64,000 nucleotides of DNA from Nitzschia sp. pyKryTriq1 (GCA_956465555.1 OY101121.1:830722-894721), one strand, 5' to 3'. Counted from the stretch's first letter, positions 29,221-40,453 are shown. The notes: generated by a model from the sequence alone, not told the origin. Numbers and translations: made by a program.

Positions 29221-30351
29221 ATGACATTTCAGGCGCAAGCCAAGAAGAAGATGAAGAAGCGCAGACTGATGCCGAGGTTCTCCTTCCTACTGTTGGCCGT
29301 TTTCGCGTTCTCGATGCAACCCTGCAAAGCCTGGGAATGGGAAGATTATTTGGGTTCGAATAAAGACATTGCTGCCTTTCACACTGAGACACTTTCCATG
29401 GACGAAATTCGCGAGATGAGAGTCCGGGATATCAAGCGAAGATTATCGCGGACCCATGGTTACTCTGCTGATGAACTTGGTCGGATGCTTGACAAGAAAG
29501 AACTCATTCAAGCGCTTTCCTTTGAGGAGCACAAGGAGCGAGAAAAGGAGCTGGAGAAAGTCAAACGATACGTGATTATCCGAGGAATAATCTTTGCTTT
29601 GCTGGCAGTCGTTGCTGTCGTGGGGTGGCCCATGTGGGTACACATATACGAAGTAGCAAGTGTCAATTTGGTCGTTTACACGGATAAGAAGCGTCATGAA
29701 GCAAGCCGGTGTATTGAACTGAGATCCATAGAGGGAATGATCGGGGTACTTTTGATGGGGATTGTGGATACGCTACGAATATGGCTGTCCCTTTCAGTGA
29801 TTCTTTCTTGGTTCATGTCCTCAGAGTACTTCTTTCCGACACCCAATTTGTCGGTTCGACCTGCTCAGTTCATGGGCGACAAGGTCTCCAAAGGTCCCCT
29901 GGCCAAATATGGTCTCAACGTCGGGCCGATGGCTCTTACTTGGGGCTTTCGGTTTCTACAGGGGCAACTAGAAGCGTACACAGGTCGCGCACTCTCTCGA
30001 GCCTATCAGAAACAAAAGAAGGCGGCAAGAGAATGGGAATCTCCAGAAGAACGGGCCGCACGGAAAGCAGCAAGAAAGGCAGCCAAACAGGCAGCACGGG
30101 AAGAAGCCGAAAATCAAAAGCGAGAGGCAGAGATGGAAGAGGCCAAACGGAGAAAAGAGGCTGCTGCTAAAGCAACTGCTGCACTTTTCTCAACCCCGAT
30201 GCACGAGAGCAAGGAAAGGCAGGACGAGGATGAAGTGGCCGCCGCAGTCTTTCCTCACATGGCGCAGACTGACAGTAGCGAGCAACACAATGAATTGGAG
30301 CGAGAATTTGAACAAGAGATGGAGACCGTGGATATGGATGATCTCGACTAG
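29221..30351 (+). CDS. ER/secretory membrane protein with SAP-like motif and coiled coil
   Basis: The protein is 376 aa. A signal peptide or first membrane helix covers about residues 18-38 (FSFLLLAVFAFSMQPCKAWEW). A lumenal segment then contains a SAP-like helix-turn-helix (MRVRDIKRRLSRTHGYSADELGRML, KKELIQAL) near residues 60-98. Two hydrophobic segments follow near 118-140 and 178-202. A strongly charged Ala/Lys/Glu/Arg coiled coil spans about 265-320, and the C-terminus is acidic. The SAP-like element beside a signal peptide recalls ARMET/MANF-type or DnaJ-like ER proteins, but I cannot assign a family. The stop lies 68 bp from the stop of the converging PRMT1 gene. Confidence 0.72.
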   Translation: MTFQAQAKKKMKKRRLMPRFSFLLLAVFAFSMQPCKAWEWEDYLGSNKDIAAFHTETLSMDEIREMRVRDIKRRLSRTHGYSADELGRMLDKKELIQALSFEEHKEREKELEKVKRYVIIRGIIFALLAVVAVVGWPMWVHIYEVASVNLVVYTDKKRHEASRCIELRSIEGMIGVLLMGIVDTLRIWLSLSVILSWFMSSEYFFPTPNLSVRPAQFMGDKVSKGPLAKYGLNVGPMALTWGFRFLQGQLEAYTGRALSRAYQKQKKAAREWESPEERAARKAARKAAKQAAREEAENQKREAEMEEAKRRKEAAAKATAALFSTPMHESKERQDEDEVAAAVFPHMAQTDSSEQHNELEREFEQEMETVDMDDLD

Positions 30352-30419
30352 AACTCAAATCGAGCCATTTCCAGAATTTGGGCAGTTTCCTTTTCGTTGT
30401 CTTTTTAAAAAGTAAAAAG

Positions 30420-31889
30420 TTATCGCAATCTATATTCCATATGTTTGTCGATCTTGGAGTGTCTCCCTTGGAATGTCAAAGATATGCCAATATCCAGGTC
30501 CCGAGGATTGTTCTTGTTTGGTTTGCAATCGATCTCTCCACGGACTCTTTCCCCGTTACAAATAGTAAGGGTATCCTCAAAATAGAAGATTGTCTGCTTC
30601 CAGTGAGTGTACCTACAGAAGGGCGAAGTTGAGAAGCCAATAGGCTTATGCACTTGGGTAAATGCACATTCAAAGTATGCGACGAGTCCATGGATGTAAT
30701 CGTTCCGGCCTGCACGCAGTTCGAAAGGTGCTACAAACTGCAAATCTTCCTTGGTGCAAGTCAAAATATCGAGATGAAGAATCGGTACGCAGTCCGTGAC
30801 CACGGCTTTGGCGGCGATGACGTCGACCACTGGCTCTTTGATGGCAATATCTTTCAATGGACTCATGTCGAAGCCATACACATCTTTCCAAAAGTCGAGT
30901 CGGTCTCGCTTGACGGCCCCATCCTCTACGGCACCAACATACATCACGGCCTTGTCCGGGAAAATGATGCCATCTTTAACAAGCCACTTGTCGCGAGCAT
31001 AAAGCACAGTATCCAACATTGACTCGTACAAAAGAAAGTAGCCCATCCATTCGCTCACAATGACATCCACCTGAGGCACTGGCAAGTCGATTTCTTCCAC
31101 CTTTCCTTTGATTATTGTGATCTTGTCTGAGAAGCCATTCAAATCCACAATCTGCCTCGCTTGGTCAACAATCGAAGAGCAGTCTACACCATAAACATGT
31201 TTCGCACCAGCTTGAGCAGCGAACATTGAAAGAATCCCTGTCCCGCAACCAACATCGAGCACGACCTTAACAAAAAGAAGTCGGGGGAGGAGAGTGTGAA
31301 ATGTGAGCACAACGACAGTATACTGGGATTGAAATCATACGCGTGTCCCAGCAAATGACTCACCTTATCTTTGAACACGTGTTTGTTTTGCATGATTGCC
31401 ATTTCATAGGTGCGAGTGCGGACTTCATCCTTTAGCATTTCTTCGTCTGCAGCAACAAGAGAAAGTCAGCGACATGGATCAAAATTTCGACCCATTCTGA
31501 AATCTACAGACAGTCCACCGGAAGAATAACTTACGAATGGCATGATGGGAGTATGAGTCAAAGTAATAATCTTTGCTTGTCCTGTCGCTTCTTTCTTCCG
31601 AAGTCTCGGGTTGCGTAGCCGCAGATACAGACGCAGGAGAAGATGACGGAACGGGGCTGGATTCGGTCGATCCGACATTTGGCTCCTCGACGACGGCAAC
31701 ACCTGGCGCGACGCCTAGCTCCAACGAAATGTGACGCCTCTTCTTACAAGGAGATCCGATGTCTTCGGGGTCGGGCCCATCTAAGGGGTGGTTCTTCGTT
31801 GTGGCGGAGGACATCGGTGGGAGGAAATCTAAACAGATGTTGCTGGTTCGAGAAGTTCTTTCGGAAGACAACTCTGGACTCTCTTTCAT
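30420..31889 (-). CDS. PRMT1: Protein arginine N-methyltransferase 1 (3 exons)
   Basis: Exons are 31535-31889, 31364-31446 and 30420-31265 (427 aa). Introns of 88 and 98 bp have GTAAGT...CTGCAG and GTGAGT...GTTAAG. Joins give HHAI-H-EEMLKDEVRT and FKDK-VVLDVGCGTG, exactly as in PRMT1 orthologues. This type I enzyme makes asymmetric dimethylarginine on histone H4R3 and RNA-binding proteins. Visible motifs are the YYFDSY start, motif I VLDVGCGTG near 148, the double-E loop SEWMGYFLLYESML, YGFDMS and the THW loop (YTHWKQTIFY). The C-terminal beta barrel ends in MEYRLR. The 100-residue N-terminal extension is Ser/Pro-rich and absent from animal PRMT1. The start is the first ATG after a TTG-initiated open frame. 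Confidence 0.96.
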
Positions 31890-33094
31890 TTCAATGTTCT
31901 TAGCACAATACAACAAATCCCCTTAACAAGACGTATGATGAATCAACGCATGTACCAATTGTTTATCGTTGGAATAGGAGTCTGCGTGATTCTTGGCCGC
32001 ACAACCCGCACAACCAAGTCCTGAACAATGGATGACTTCGTATCAGTGGGAATAAATGGAGAATGGGGCAGTCGACAGTCGAGGTACATACAGGTACACG
32101 AAGTGCAAGCCCCAACACTTCCTTCTCGACAGACATACACACAACATGTTTTTGGCGCCAAAGTCGGTCGTCCTTTTCGTCGATGGCGACGCACCACGAG
32201 CGATGATCGGTCGGTGAGTGGTGGCAGAAGAAAAATTTCACCGTCGGGCGGCGCGGCGGCTCGCGCAATTTTTCACCAATTATCGGAATTCCTCCATCTG
32301 AAACGGACCAAGGACAGTCGTTATATCTGGGCCTTTACGCCAAAGCCGAATTTTTCATTGCCAAGACTCGACCTCCAACAAAACAGTACGGTATATGCCA
32401 TACGGTAATAGCGTAGACTAGCTAGATTATCATCGCACAGTTGCTTATGCTTGTCTCTACGAGAGGCGATTTTTGGCCAACGCTTTGTCGAGAGAACATA
32501 TTCCAAATTCCAATACTCATGCTCTTCTCTCTCTAGTAGAGAGAAGATTAGTACGTGTAGAGTACAGAGAACGCAAACTAGTACGCACTGGTAGCAAATC
32601 CGAAGCGTACTACTACTAGAGTGCAGTTTTTGGCCAAGCAAGACATTGGGGTGTCAGCGGTGTCAACAAACATTGTAACTAAAGTCATGCATGCTGGCTC
32701 TCTCTTTCTCTCTCTCTACAAGTACGTCCTAGCTAGTACTGTACCGGGAGTGCTTTACGATATACTGTAGTCCTCGACTAGCAGTAGTAGACTCTACTTT
32801 TTTTCGCTGCTTTACGATAGTAGTAGAGTACAACTATCTTTTCTCTTGCTAATTCTTCGAAGTCTAAACAACTACTCCGAAGGCTAAACAGGAGACAAAA
32901 GTCAAAGTAATAGTGCTACGAGCCACAACTTGGAACTGACACTGGTTCAAACAAGACATCTATCACATTTATCACATGTCACAAACGGAGCTGGGACTAC
33001 TGTAGAAATCGAACCATAAACTCCGCCCCGATCAGGATAAAGCAACGGAAGCAAGCCAATTTCAGCCAACCGCAAAGAGCTTTTGCGGAAGTCG
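31890..33094. other. Intergenic region, PRMT1 promoter and GT4 3' flank
   Basis: It contains a CT-rich microsatellite near 32698-32718, the palindrome TCTCTCTA-G-TAGAGAGA at 32528-32544 and GTAC motifs near 32388 and 32738. An open frame at 32028-32408 is not convincing as a gene. Confidence 0.5.
32528..32544. repeat. 17-bp palindrome TCTCTCTA-G-TAGAGAGA
   Basis: It is the same palindrome core as at 28733 and related to sites at 11406 and 39621. It is intergenic. Confidence 0.8.
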
Positions 33095-35168
33095 TCATAC
33101 CTCTAGCGCAGGAGATAAGACGCTGTTTGACCTTCTCATGCTTAGTCGGTCTTCTCGGGTAGAATTCACCATGTAGTCCATATCCTCCGATATACTGTCG
33201 TCTTCTGAGGACTTCTTTTCAATATCAAACAGATCACCTCCAATACTAGAGTTCTTCCGTTTTCGTTTCACAATACTCCAACTTGACGGAGATAACGTAT
33301 CACTGGTCATGTTGCGGACTCGGCTCTCAATACGGAACTGAAGCTGCATGAGTTTGACAAACCCAATAGCCATCACATGCGACACTTTGAAGTTCTGCTG
33401 GACGGGAGTAGCACAGCAAGGCTTAGAGCCCGACCGCCGAACTTCGTTTGACGAATCGTCGCTAAGACTAGTCGTCGAGTCTGTTTCGTCGTCCTCCTTC
33501 ATGGAAACCACGATTACTTTCTTGATTCTGCTATCTTGTGTTTCGGTATCCGAATCGCTGCCCTCCTCCATCTCTTCAATACAGCGGAGATGAGCGTCCA
33601 GAGACACTTGTCGGGGGAATGTGTGTTGCGATTTAGGTGCCACTCTAGCGAGGGGACGTGCGTTGGCCACTGGTTGTTCCGCAGCGGGTGGAGAGCGCGA
33701 CAGCTTTTGACGGATAAAGGACATAACAGTAGCCACATGGGACAAGAAAAGGAACAAGAAAATAAAGATAAGCTCCACCACCACGAGCAGCGTTGGCCGT
33801 GGGTGGTTCCCTCCGAGGAAGGAATGTTCATTTTGGTACTCCCGATCACGATTCGCATGGTGGCCCCCGTACTTGCAATAGAAATCGTCGGTAACGGTAG
33901 AGTAGTTATCCAACATCTTCCGACAAACTTCACGCTTTTCAAACTGAAGGCTGAACACTCGCCCTTCTTGAGACATCGACTTCCGTCGCGTACCGTCCAC
34001 GACTAGACAAAGGGTTGCATCAAAGTACGCATCAACATCGTTGTCCTGGCACGCAAACCCATTCACACCATGGTTCACCAAGTGTCCAGAACATCCAGCC
34101 TCAACCACCAGCGGTAAGCCAGATGCAGCAGCTTCCAGTGTCACGTTTCCAAAGGTTTCCACCGCTGACGGGAACAAGAACACATCACAGGATGCGTACG
34201 CCACAGATAGCTCTTCACCACTCATCCATCCCGCGAAGACAGTGTTGGGTAGGCCCTTAACCTCTTCTTCCACGGGACCTTGACCTACAACCAAAGCTTT
34301 GAATGAAATCTTGCGTTCGTGAAGCTTTCGGACAACTTTACAAAAGATGTCTGGCCTTTTCTCGGGTACCAGACGTCCGCACCACATAATAACAACATCG
34401 TGCTCATCAAAGCCCATCTTCTGACGGAACTGCAGTGACCGATGCTTCGGTGAAAATTGCTCGAGATCGATTCCACGCCCCCAGATTCCAAGTTGGGTCA
34501 CTTTGTCCATCTGAAAGGTATCCGTTAGGTACCTGTGAATGTAGGGTGTAGGCACGTAGAGAGAATGAAGGAAGTTGTACTGATGTCGGAAGAAGGCAGC
34601 AAGAATGTGTTTCAGCCACCCAAGACCCGGATAGTGACTCATGTACTCGGGGATGTTGCTGTGATAGGTTCCCATCAGGGGAATCTCCTTCTCTCTCGCG
34701 TACTGGATCAAATGAAGGCAGGTACAATCTGGAACTGTGATGTGAACCAGCGATGGTTCAAACTCAGCTATTTGTTCCTTCACCGACTTGCTCAGCGCAA
34801 AACCCAAGTGATAAGAGGCATCGGGGTTGTTCGAATCGTGCAAGAAGGGTATCGGAATGCTGTTGTCTAAGAAAATCACCGATCGATTGGGGTGCTCCCC
34901 GTCCATGTGGGTGTTCTTCAGATCGCCCGATTTTGTGGTAAGGATGCAGACATGGTGGCCTGCTGCAAGAATCTCTTGCTCTATTTTTCGAATAGTCAAC
35001 ACAACTCTGTGCAACGAAAGCGCAAGTGTCAGCCACGAGAACTCCAAAGCGGCTTGCAGCATGCCGCGACTACCATTCGGAACCAGATATAACGCCTCCT
35101 GGCACTTACCCGTCCAACACATTATAACAGGTGGTATAGATCAAAACGCGATGCTGTAAACACGCCAT
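33095..35168 (-). CDS. GT4-family glycosyltransferase with C-terminal membrane segment (2 exons)
   Basis: Exons are 35110-35168 and 33095-35006 (656 aa). The intron of 103 bp (GTAAGT...GCACAG) joins LIYTTCYNVLDG to VVLTIRKIEQEI. Residues 1-410 are a GT-B fold GT4 glycosyltransferase. Landmarks are the N-terminal GVVLTIRKIE loop, GTYHSNIPEY, a GRGIDLEQFSP motif and the donor-binding GRLVPEKRPD. The E-x7-E pair follows in SAVETFGNVTLEAA. The overall pattern resembles sulfoquinovosyltransferase (SQD2) and related lipid glycosyltransferases. A transmembrane segment lies near 420-445, followed by 200 Ser/Asp-rich disordered residues, so the enzyme is probably membrane-anchored with the catalytic part upstream. 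SQD2 proper would carry a plastid transit peptide, which is not visible, so the acceptor remains undecided. Confidence 0.85.
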
Positions 35169-36245
35169 TGTCTTTTTCGGCTTTTCCTCTATTGATATAT
35201 TAGGTGAAACCATCTTGGATCAATCAAGTATAATGGAGGTTGAGAACTCGAATCAATGGTATGCTTATTTCGCCCGATCGACTTTGAACTTGAAATGCAA
35301 GTTGCAAGATCAACTCCTCCTTCTCATCGATCGCGAAGTGGTGGTTCGTGAGAACGAGCAGGAACGCTTTGTACAAGCCATCGCATTGCGCGTGCTCATA
35401 CGGTCAGTGTGTTTCAGCTCCTCCGTTTGGTACTCAAATCTTCGTCCAAAATCCGTAAGCCAATGGTCGTGCGTTAGTATTGGATGCAAGAAATTTCGAT
35501 AGCTGTTATATTTTCAAATGTTGCCGCGCATGTCGATAATAGCTTATACGTATCCGAAGTATATTATCTTCGATGCGTTTTCTAAGTAACCATAAGTTTA
35601 CTTAGAGTCTTGGAGAGATGGACCTAACGGCATCGCTCAATGAGAGGCATCATGACGAGACGCGACGGCTGACGATTGATGATGTCAGACGACGACTCCG
35701 ACTACAACATGCCTGACGCGCGAAAAAACCACGTAGAAACTGCAGTATCATACTATTGCAAGTAGAGACAGTACCAGTACCGGTAGGTCCCTACAAAAGC
35801 TCCGAAAAAAGATTCTTCGACGCCGAAGCCCATTCTGTGATGAGCTTCGCTATTTCGATTTGATGGACTACAGTACAGGTACCGGTAAAAGTATTGCTAT
35901 TGCATGCTGTCTGCATGCTCCTTTTCTACCGGTACGATTACAGTAGTAGTAGGGACCCTATTCGTACTGTAGAGGGGGGAGTAGTGGAACAGTACAGTAC
36001 CGGTAGCTACCTACTACCGGTACTACCCGTCAATCTCCAAATCTACTAATAACCCGAGAATGATGATGATAACTTTAAAAAAACTGATTGAGACAAAAAG
36101 GTTGCTGTCCTCGTTTTGTCAACATAGCATTGTATAGTTCGTACTTCGTACGAGTTATACAGAATCATAATTCGTGGTGAATGAACAGTTTGCTCTCTTT
36201 AAAATAGTACTCAGGGTAGTAGACTAGTAGATGTAGTAGAAGAAG
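35169..36245. other. GTAC-rich intergenic region
   Basis: GTAC clusters lie at 35770-35785, 35875-35890 and 35990-36025, the last a perfect hairpin. A 90-codon plus-strand frame near 35215-35502 has no recognisable product. No gene is called. Confidence 0.5.
35997..36023. repeat. GTACCGGTAG/CTACCGGTAC hairpin
   Basis: A perfect 10-bp inverted repeat with a 7-base loop, the longest arm pair built on the genome's GTACCGGTAC motif seen here. Confidence 0.85.
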
Positions 36246-36632
36246 ATGTCGTCTCTTCTACCAGCTCTACGCTCAAAAGACCCTGCGTACGGAAACCCGA
36301 AACAGGTCGTCATCTTCGGATTGTTGGAGGTAGTATGGAAAGTAATTTCCACTATCCTCACCATCCGCTTGAATGACGCGATAGAGTGGCATGACAGCAT
36401 CCACGGTTTCCGGGCCCACAGGGGAACGGGAACAGCCATCATCGAGGCCAAGCTGTTTCAACAACTGGCCAACGTACACCTTCGAGAATGTGAACGTGCC
36501 GAGCGACAGACCGGGTCAGCACCCAGTAGAGTCTACTGGTGGTCACAACAAACGCTAGCGCTAGACGAGGAGGCGCCAGCCCGCGTTGTGTCAGACTCTG
36601 AACCGGACTCGGACGGTGATAGTGATAGTTAA
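36246..36632 (+). mobile_element. Reverse-transcriptase fragment of a retroelement (fossil)
   Basis: About 125 codons match the N-terminal palm/finger part of a retroelement reverse transcriptase, with LLEVVWKVIS and HGFRAHRGTGTAIIEAKL as the recognisable blocks. Only this piece is present, so the element is broken and incomplete. No terminal repeats were seen. The family is not settled (LINE-like or another RT lineage). The motif is well preserved, so it need not be very old. Confidence 0.6.
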
Positions 36633-36725
36633 AGTACGCATATTAGTGGTCAGCCTAGGTGCCCGCGAGCCTCTGCCGGGATTGGAATCCCATGCTGGGC
36701 AAGCTCAACGTCACCGGAGGTAGTT

Positions 36726-36746
36726 AACAACAACAACAACAACAAC
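36726..36746. repeat. (AAC)7 microsatellite
   Basis: A pure AAC run about 100 bp after the reverse-transcriptase fossil and 185 bp beyond the stop of the ATPase-alpha-like gene. Confidence 0.9.
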
Positions 36747-36930
36747 TGTACTCGTACCGGAAGTGAGAAATCGGTCTACCGGTCGTACGGTCATCGGAGA
36801 TCAACGTCATGTCTAAATGGCAGCCAAATTTAAATTGCATGGTAGAATGAAGCTCACCACTACCGTCAAGTCGTCCAATTAACACAAGTTGAGGAAGAGG
36901 CCTAATTAGCAATAAAATCCCCGTCATAAA

Positions 36931-39076
36931 CTATGAGAAGAAAGTCTGGATTGCCTTTTGGATGGCTTCTCGACTATCCTGGGTCAAATCGAGGGTAGAG
37001 TCAATAGCCTCCATCGCTTCAGCGGCGTTGGTTTTGACATGTTCCAACAGTTCCGACATCAAAGTTTCTCCTTCACTCGTTCCGGCCAGAACACCATTGT
37101 CTATACTGTCACCAAGGTAACCTTTGGACGCAGCCAAAAGAGCGGCACAAGATTCTGACAGGCTCCTTGCCCCACTCGCACCAGAAGGTTGATGCATGGC
37201 AAGGAGCCACGCAAGAGCATTCCTGGCTTGCTTCTTGGAAGCGCCGGAGGCGCTATCGGTCCCGCCCATATCGCCTGCCTGGGACAGGTCGAGACGTAGT
37301 CCCTCGACAACTCCACGCATGGCAGGAGCGTCGGCGCGCGATTCGGTATCGGCACCGATGCCAATTCGAGTAACGCTACGTTGGAAGTCCATAGCAGGAC
37401 GGCGCCCCTTAGCTTCAAGCTCCTCGTCGAGCCAAATCTGACCGTCTGACATACTAATCAAGTCATCAATGTGCTGTAAGGCTAGACGTCTCGTGCCTTC
37501 GTTGACTGTTGGGACTGGGATCTGGATCTTTCGCAAAGTCGCCGCTGTTAGAGGGACATTTCGTTTGACAAGAAGATCAATTCGTTCTCTGACTTTGAGT
37601 GGGCTTTCGGCGAAATCATCGGGAGAGAAGACGGTATCTTCGTCTGTCCTGACCATCTTTGGGATGGTTGCTAGGAGAAGCAAGGTGACCGAGCCTCCTC
37701 CCTTTTTCTCCTTGTACTTGGCCGAGCGTTGGATCAACGACGAGAAAAAGGCACGCATTTCAGATGAAGCGCCACCATCACGATCTCCCTTGACAACTGC
37801 GTCCACTCCAAACAAATCAACAAGAACACGCGTGGTTGCATCCCAAAGACTTTTAAGCTGGTCGATGTTATCGACAATAACGAGCGTGTCCATCCCCTTT
37901 TCGAGAGCCAAAGCCTCTGCAATCGCGCACGCTGTCGCCGCCGTAACTGTCGCTTCAGCGGCCATGGACGTCTGATCGATCCCCGCTGACTCTCTACTAG
38001 AAACCAAGACCACATCGTCGCTCAACCCAGAGTCTCCCAGAATTTTAACCACTGCCTTGTTGTCGGAAGTCGACGCGTAGATGCACTTCGTTTGTTTCGC
38101 CTGTACTGAAAGAATATCACAAACATACTGCCGCATATCCTTGATATCGTGTCCAACTAGAAGCATGTTTTGACCTTTTCCGATGGGAGCCAAAGCGTCA
38201 AACATGGTGACTCCCGTCAAGAGAGGAGAATTAATGAGCGAAATATCAGAGATTTTGGGGATGGGAGCAAAAATCGGTCTGAGAATGTTCTTCTGACTGG
38301 TAGTAATGTCACCCGGGGTCAACAATGATCGACCGAAGCAGTCAACAGCTTTCCGGCTCTCGTCCACATCAACTTTTGCCAGGCTATCCAAAACCTTCAC
38401 CCCGCCTTGAATATCTGCTACAGGTACGTCCGCCATATCTGTGTATACAAAGGCGATTGGTGGTCGATGTGTCACCACCACGCCTGTATGCCCATTTTCA
38501 AAGACCACTTGTCGTCCCATCAAGTCACCGCCTGAACAAGAGAATATAGATATGGTAAGATCCATTCAGAATGCGAAGACCTTTAAGATCTTCCATAGTG
38601 ACTGAATTTGAACTACTGCACTCACCTAGACTGGATTTCGTGGAATCTTTTGGCAAGAGGTTGGTAGTGTCAACAACTTCCGGGGTGGCTGCGAGAATTT
38701 CGGCAATATCATCGTCTACCCTGATTGCGACGAAACCTCCTTTGAAAGATGCAACAACATGACCATCTGCAATCGGTTTTCCTCGCGGAGAAAGGGCGGG
38801 AGATGTTACTTCTTCAGCTTCGGGGGCTACAGTCGATTTGAGAGAGAAATCGCTGTATCTTCTTGATGGAGGGAAGCTCAATGAAGGAGATTGGCAAGGT
38901 GTGGTGGTAGAGACGATGGTCTTGGATGTCGGGATCCAAGCGGAGCTGGTAGCCAGCACCGACACGAAAGTGGAAAATCGAAGATTCATGGATGCAAGTC
39001 GGAATGGGGGGATCTCGATAAGACGAAGGTTGGAATACTTGCTCCTTTGTAGCAGTCGAGAGACGGCGAGGCTCAT
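36931..39076 (-). CDS. Degenerate F1-ATPase alpha-subunit paralogue, organelle-targeted (2 exons)
   Basis: Exons are 38626-39076 and 36931-38531 (683 aa). The 94-bp intron (GTGAGT...TTCAG) joins SSL-G-GDLMGRQVVFENG. The order of features follows ATP synthase alpha: N-terminal barrel with GHTGVVV, then GVTMFDALAPIGKGQ, nucleotide-binding domain and C-terminal helices. The Walker A loop GDRQTGKT is replaced by GHDIKDMR near residue 270, so P-loop nucleotide binding is probably lost. Nearby TVTAATACAIAEAL and VDNIDQLKSLWDA correspond to the family's conserved helix and Walker B region. Two starts matter. The first ATG gives an Arg-rich mitochondrial-type presequence. The second (38989) gives a signal peptide ending ATSSA-W, which fits the diatom plastid import motif. 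A structural or regulatory F1 partner is inferred. Confidence 0.78.
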
Positions 39077-40150
39077 TCAGTTACCACAGAAGTCCTGTGG
39101 TTGTTTCAGTTTCAGCTTTTTAAGACTCGTGACTGTAATCCCAATGGTATAATCTCGTTTTGTATAAAAACAAAAACGATGGTGGTGAAAACGAAAAAGA
39201 AAAGAATGCAAAGAATTATCACCACCATCAATCAACGGCTCTCCACGTCTCCACACCAAAAAGAGATATTCTTCCATGTTGGAGGCTTTTTACGACTGCT
39301 TCCAACGACCATCCAGAAAAACGTCAGCCGGTCACGGTCGACGCAGGTACCAGGTACCTGGTACCGGTATGGGTACCGAGACGCACGGTGCCAGTACCAG
39401 TACAGTACACACAAGTACCGGGGTACACAGTACAGTACGTATCGGATAAGGGGACAGAAAATGGGGAAATCAAAAAATGCCCACCACGGCGCTATCCAGC
39501 ACGTCCCCCTCTCTGGATAACGCGACTGTCGAGGATGCCTCTCGGCGAGAGGGGGCGGCGATACCATAGAATAGGATTTCACTTTTGCACTTGGGCACTG
39601 GTACCTCTTCTAGCTGTAGCCCTCTAGTAGAGTAGAGGAGAGGAGAGGGCACAGCATTTCAGCGTTGCTTCAGCTACTACGTAATCCGGGGATGATGAAA
39701 AACAAGAGGTGCTGGTGCTCATGGTCGTGAACAACAATGATGGTTGTGTCCTGATGATGATGATTCATTCGACCCCTTCTCAATCGCACCGACCACCGAC
39801 CACGAGCAAAAAGCAACCACCACGCACGCGTTGACGCGTGTGCTTCCGTTTAATTTTGGGAACCAATCGTAGCGGACAAAGGACAGACACAAGGCTCAGT
39901 GTCCGCCCGAAATAGTATTAGTCTAGTCTACTGTACGAGTATTTTTTAGCGATAAAAACAGATCTAACATAGTCCCTTGTGTTCATGTCGTAGGAATAGT
40001 ACCTTATTTCCTGGTAGGAGGTAGTACTGGTACTGTACAGCACCAGGTACAGGACCCACTAACTCTACGACCAGGTGCGTAAAACAAGCGCTCGGCCAGA
40101 AGCGTCGTGAGCAGGCGAAGCAGGGCGGTCTCTCGATCTCGCTTGCGTTG

Positions 40151-40178
40151 GATCGATCGATCGATCGATCGATCGATC
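40151..40178. repeat. (GATC)7 microsatellite
   Basis: Seven perfect GATC units, self-complementary, about 275 bp upstream of the PP1 start codon. Confidence 0.9.
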
Positions 40179-40203
40179 GCTCGGGCTGCGCTAGCTGTGC
40201 ACG

Positions 40204-40231
40204 GCCAAAGCTGTGCAGCCAAAGCTGTGCA
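40204..40231. repeat. 14-bp tandem duplication
   Basis: GCCAAAGCTGTGCA twice in tandem; a further GCTGTGCA lies just upstream. The copies could be promoter-proximal binding sites for PP1. Confidence 0.75.
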
Positions 40232-40386
40232 GCGGCGCTCGCATCGATCGGCGGACTTCCCGGAGAATGACCGGCAGCCAACCAGGCCGAAAGACCGCAA
40301 ATGAGATACAACACTCCGGTTGCACATCGGAAAGTTACAGTTACCCACATAATACGATTATCTCCTTCGAGCTTTGGTGTTTACAT

Positions 40387-40392
40387 ATAAAG
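40387..40392 (+). promoter_or_regulatory. TATAAA box of PP1 gene
   Basis: TATAAA lies 62-67 bases before the PP1 start codon, a reasonable distance for a short leader. Confidence 0.5.
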
Positions 40393-40453
40393 GCATCATA
40401 TCTATTGACGATCATCACACAGTGTTTTTATTGAGACCGTAGAAAGTTAGAAA

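Larger units (their letters stand above)
39077..40453. other. Divergent region between ATPase-alpha-like and PP1 genes
   Basis: Dense GTAC motifs lie at 39345-39440 and 40020-40060, and CCTCTA-GTAGAG-TAGAGG at 39621-39638. There is also (GATC)7, a 14-bp tandem duplication and a TATA-like box near PP1. The several open frames overlap on both strands and have no family signal. Confidence 0.55.

Noticed and set aside
32028-32408. 126-codon frame between PRMT1 and GT4
   Set aside because: Basic low-complexity peptide overlapped by two opposite frames.
35215-35502. Small plus-strand gene upstream of GT4
   Set aside because: It starts at TTG, or at an ATG at 35233 with about 90 codons. No family and no supporting splice evidence.
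40137-40185. Origin or attachment site at the GATC run
   Set aside because: A simple tetranucleotide microsatellite explains it.
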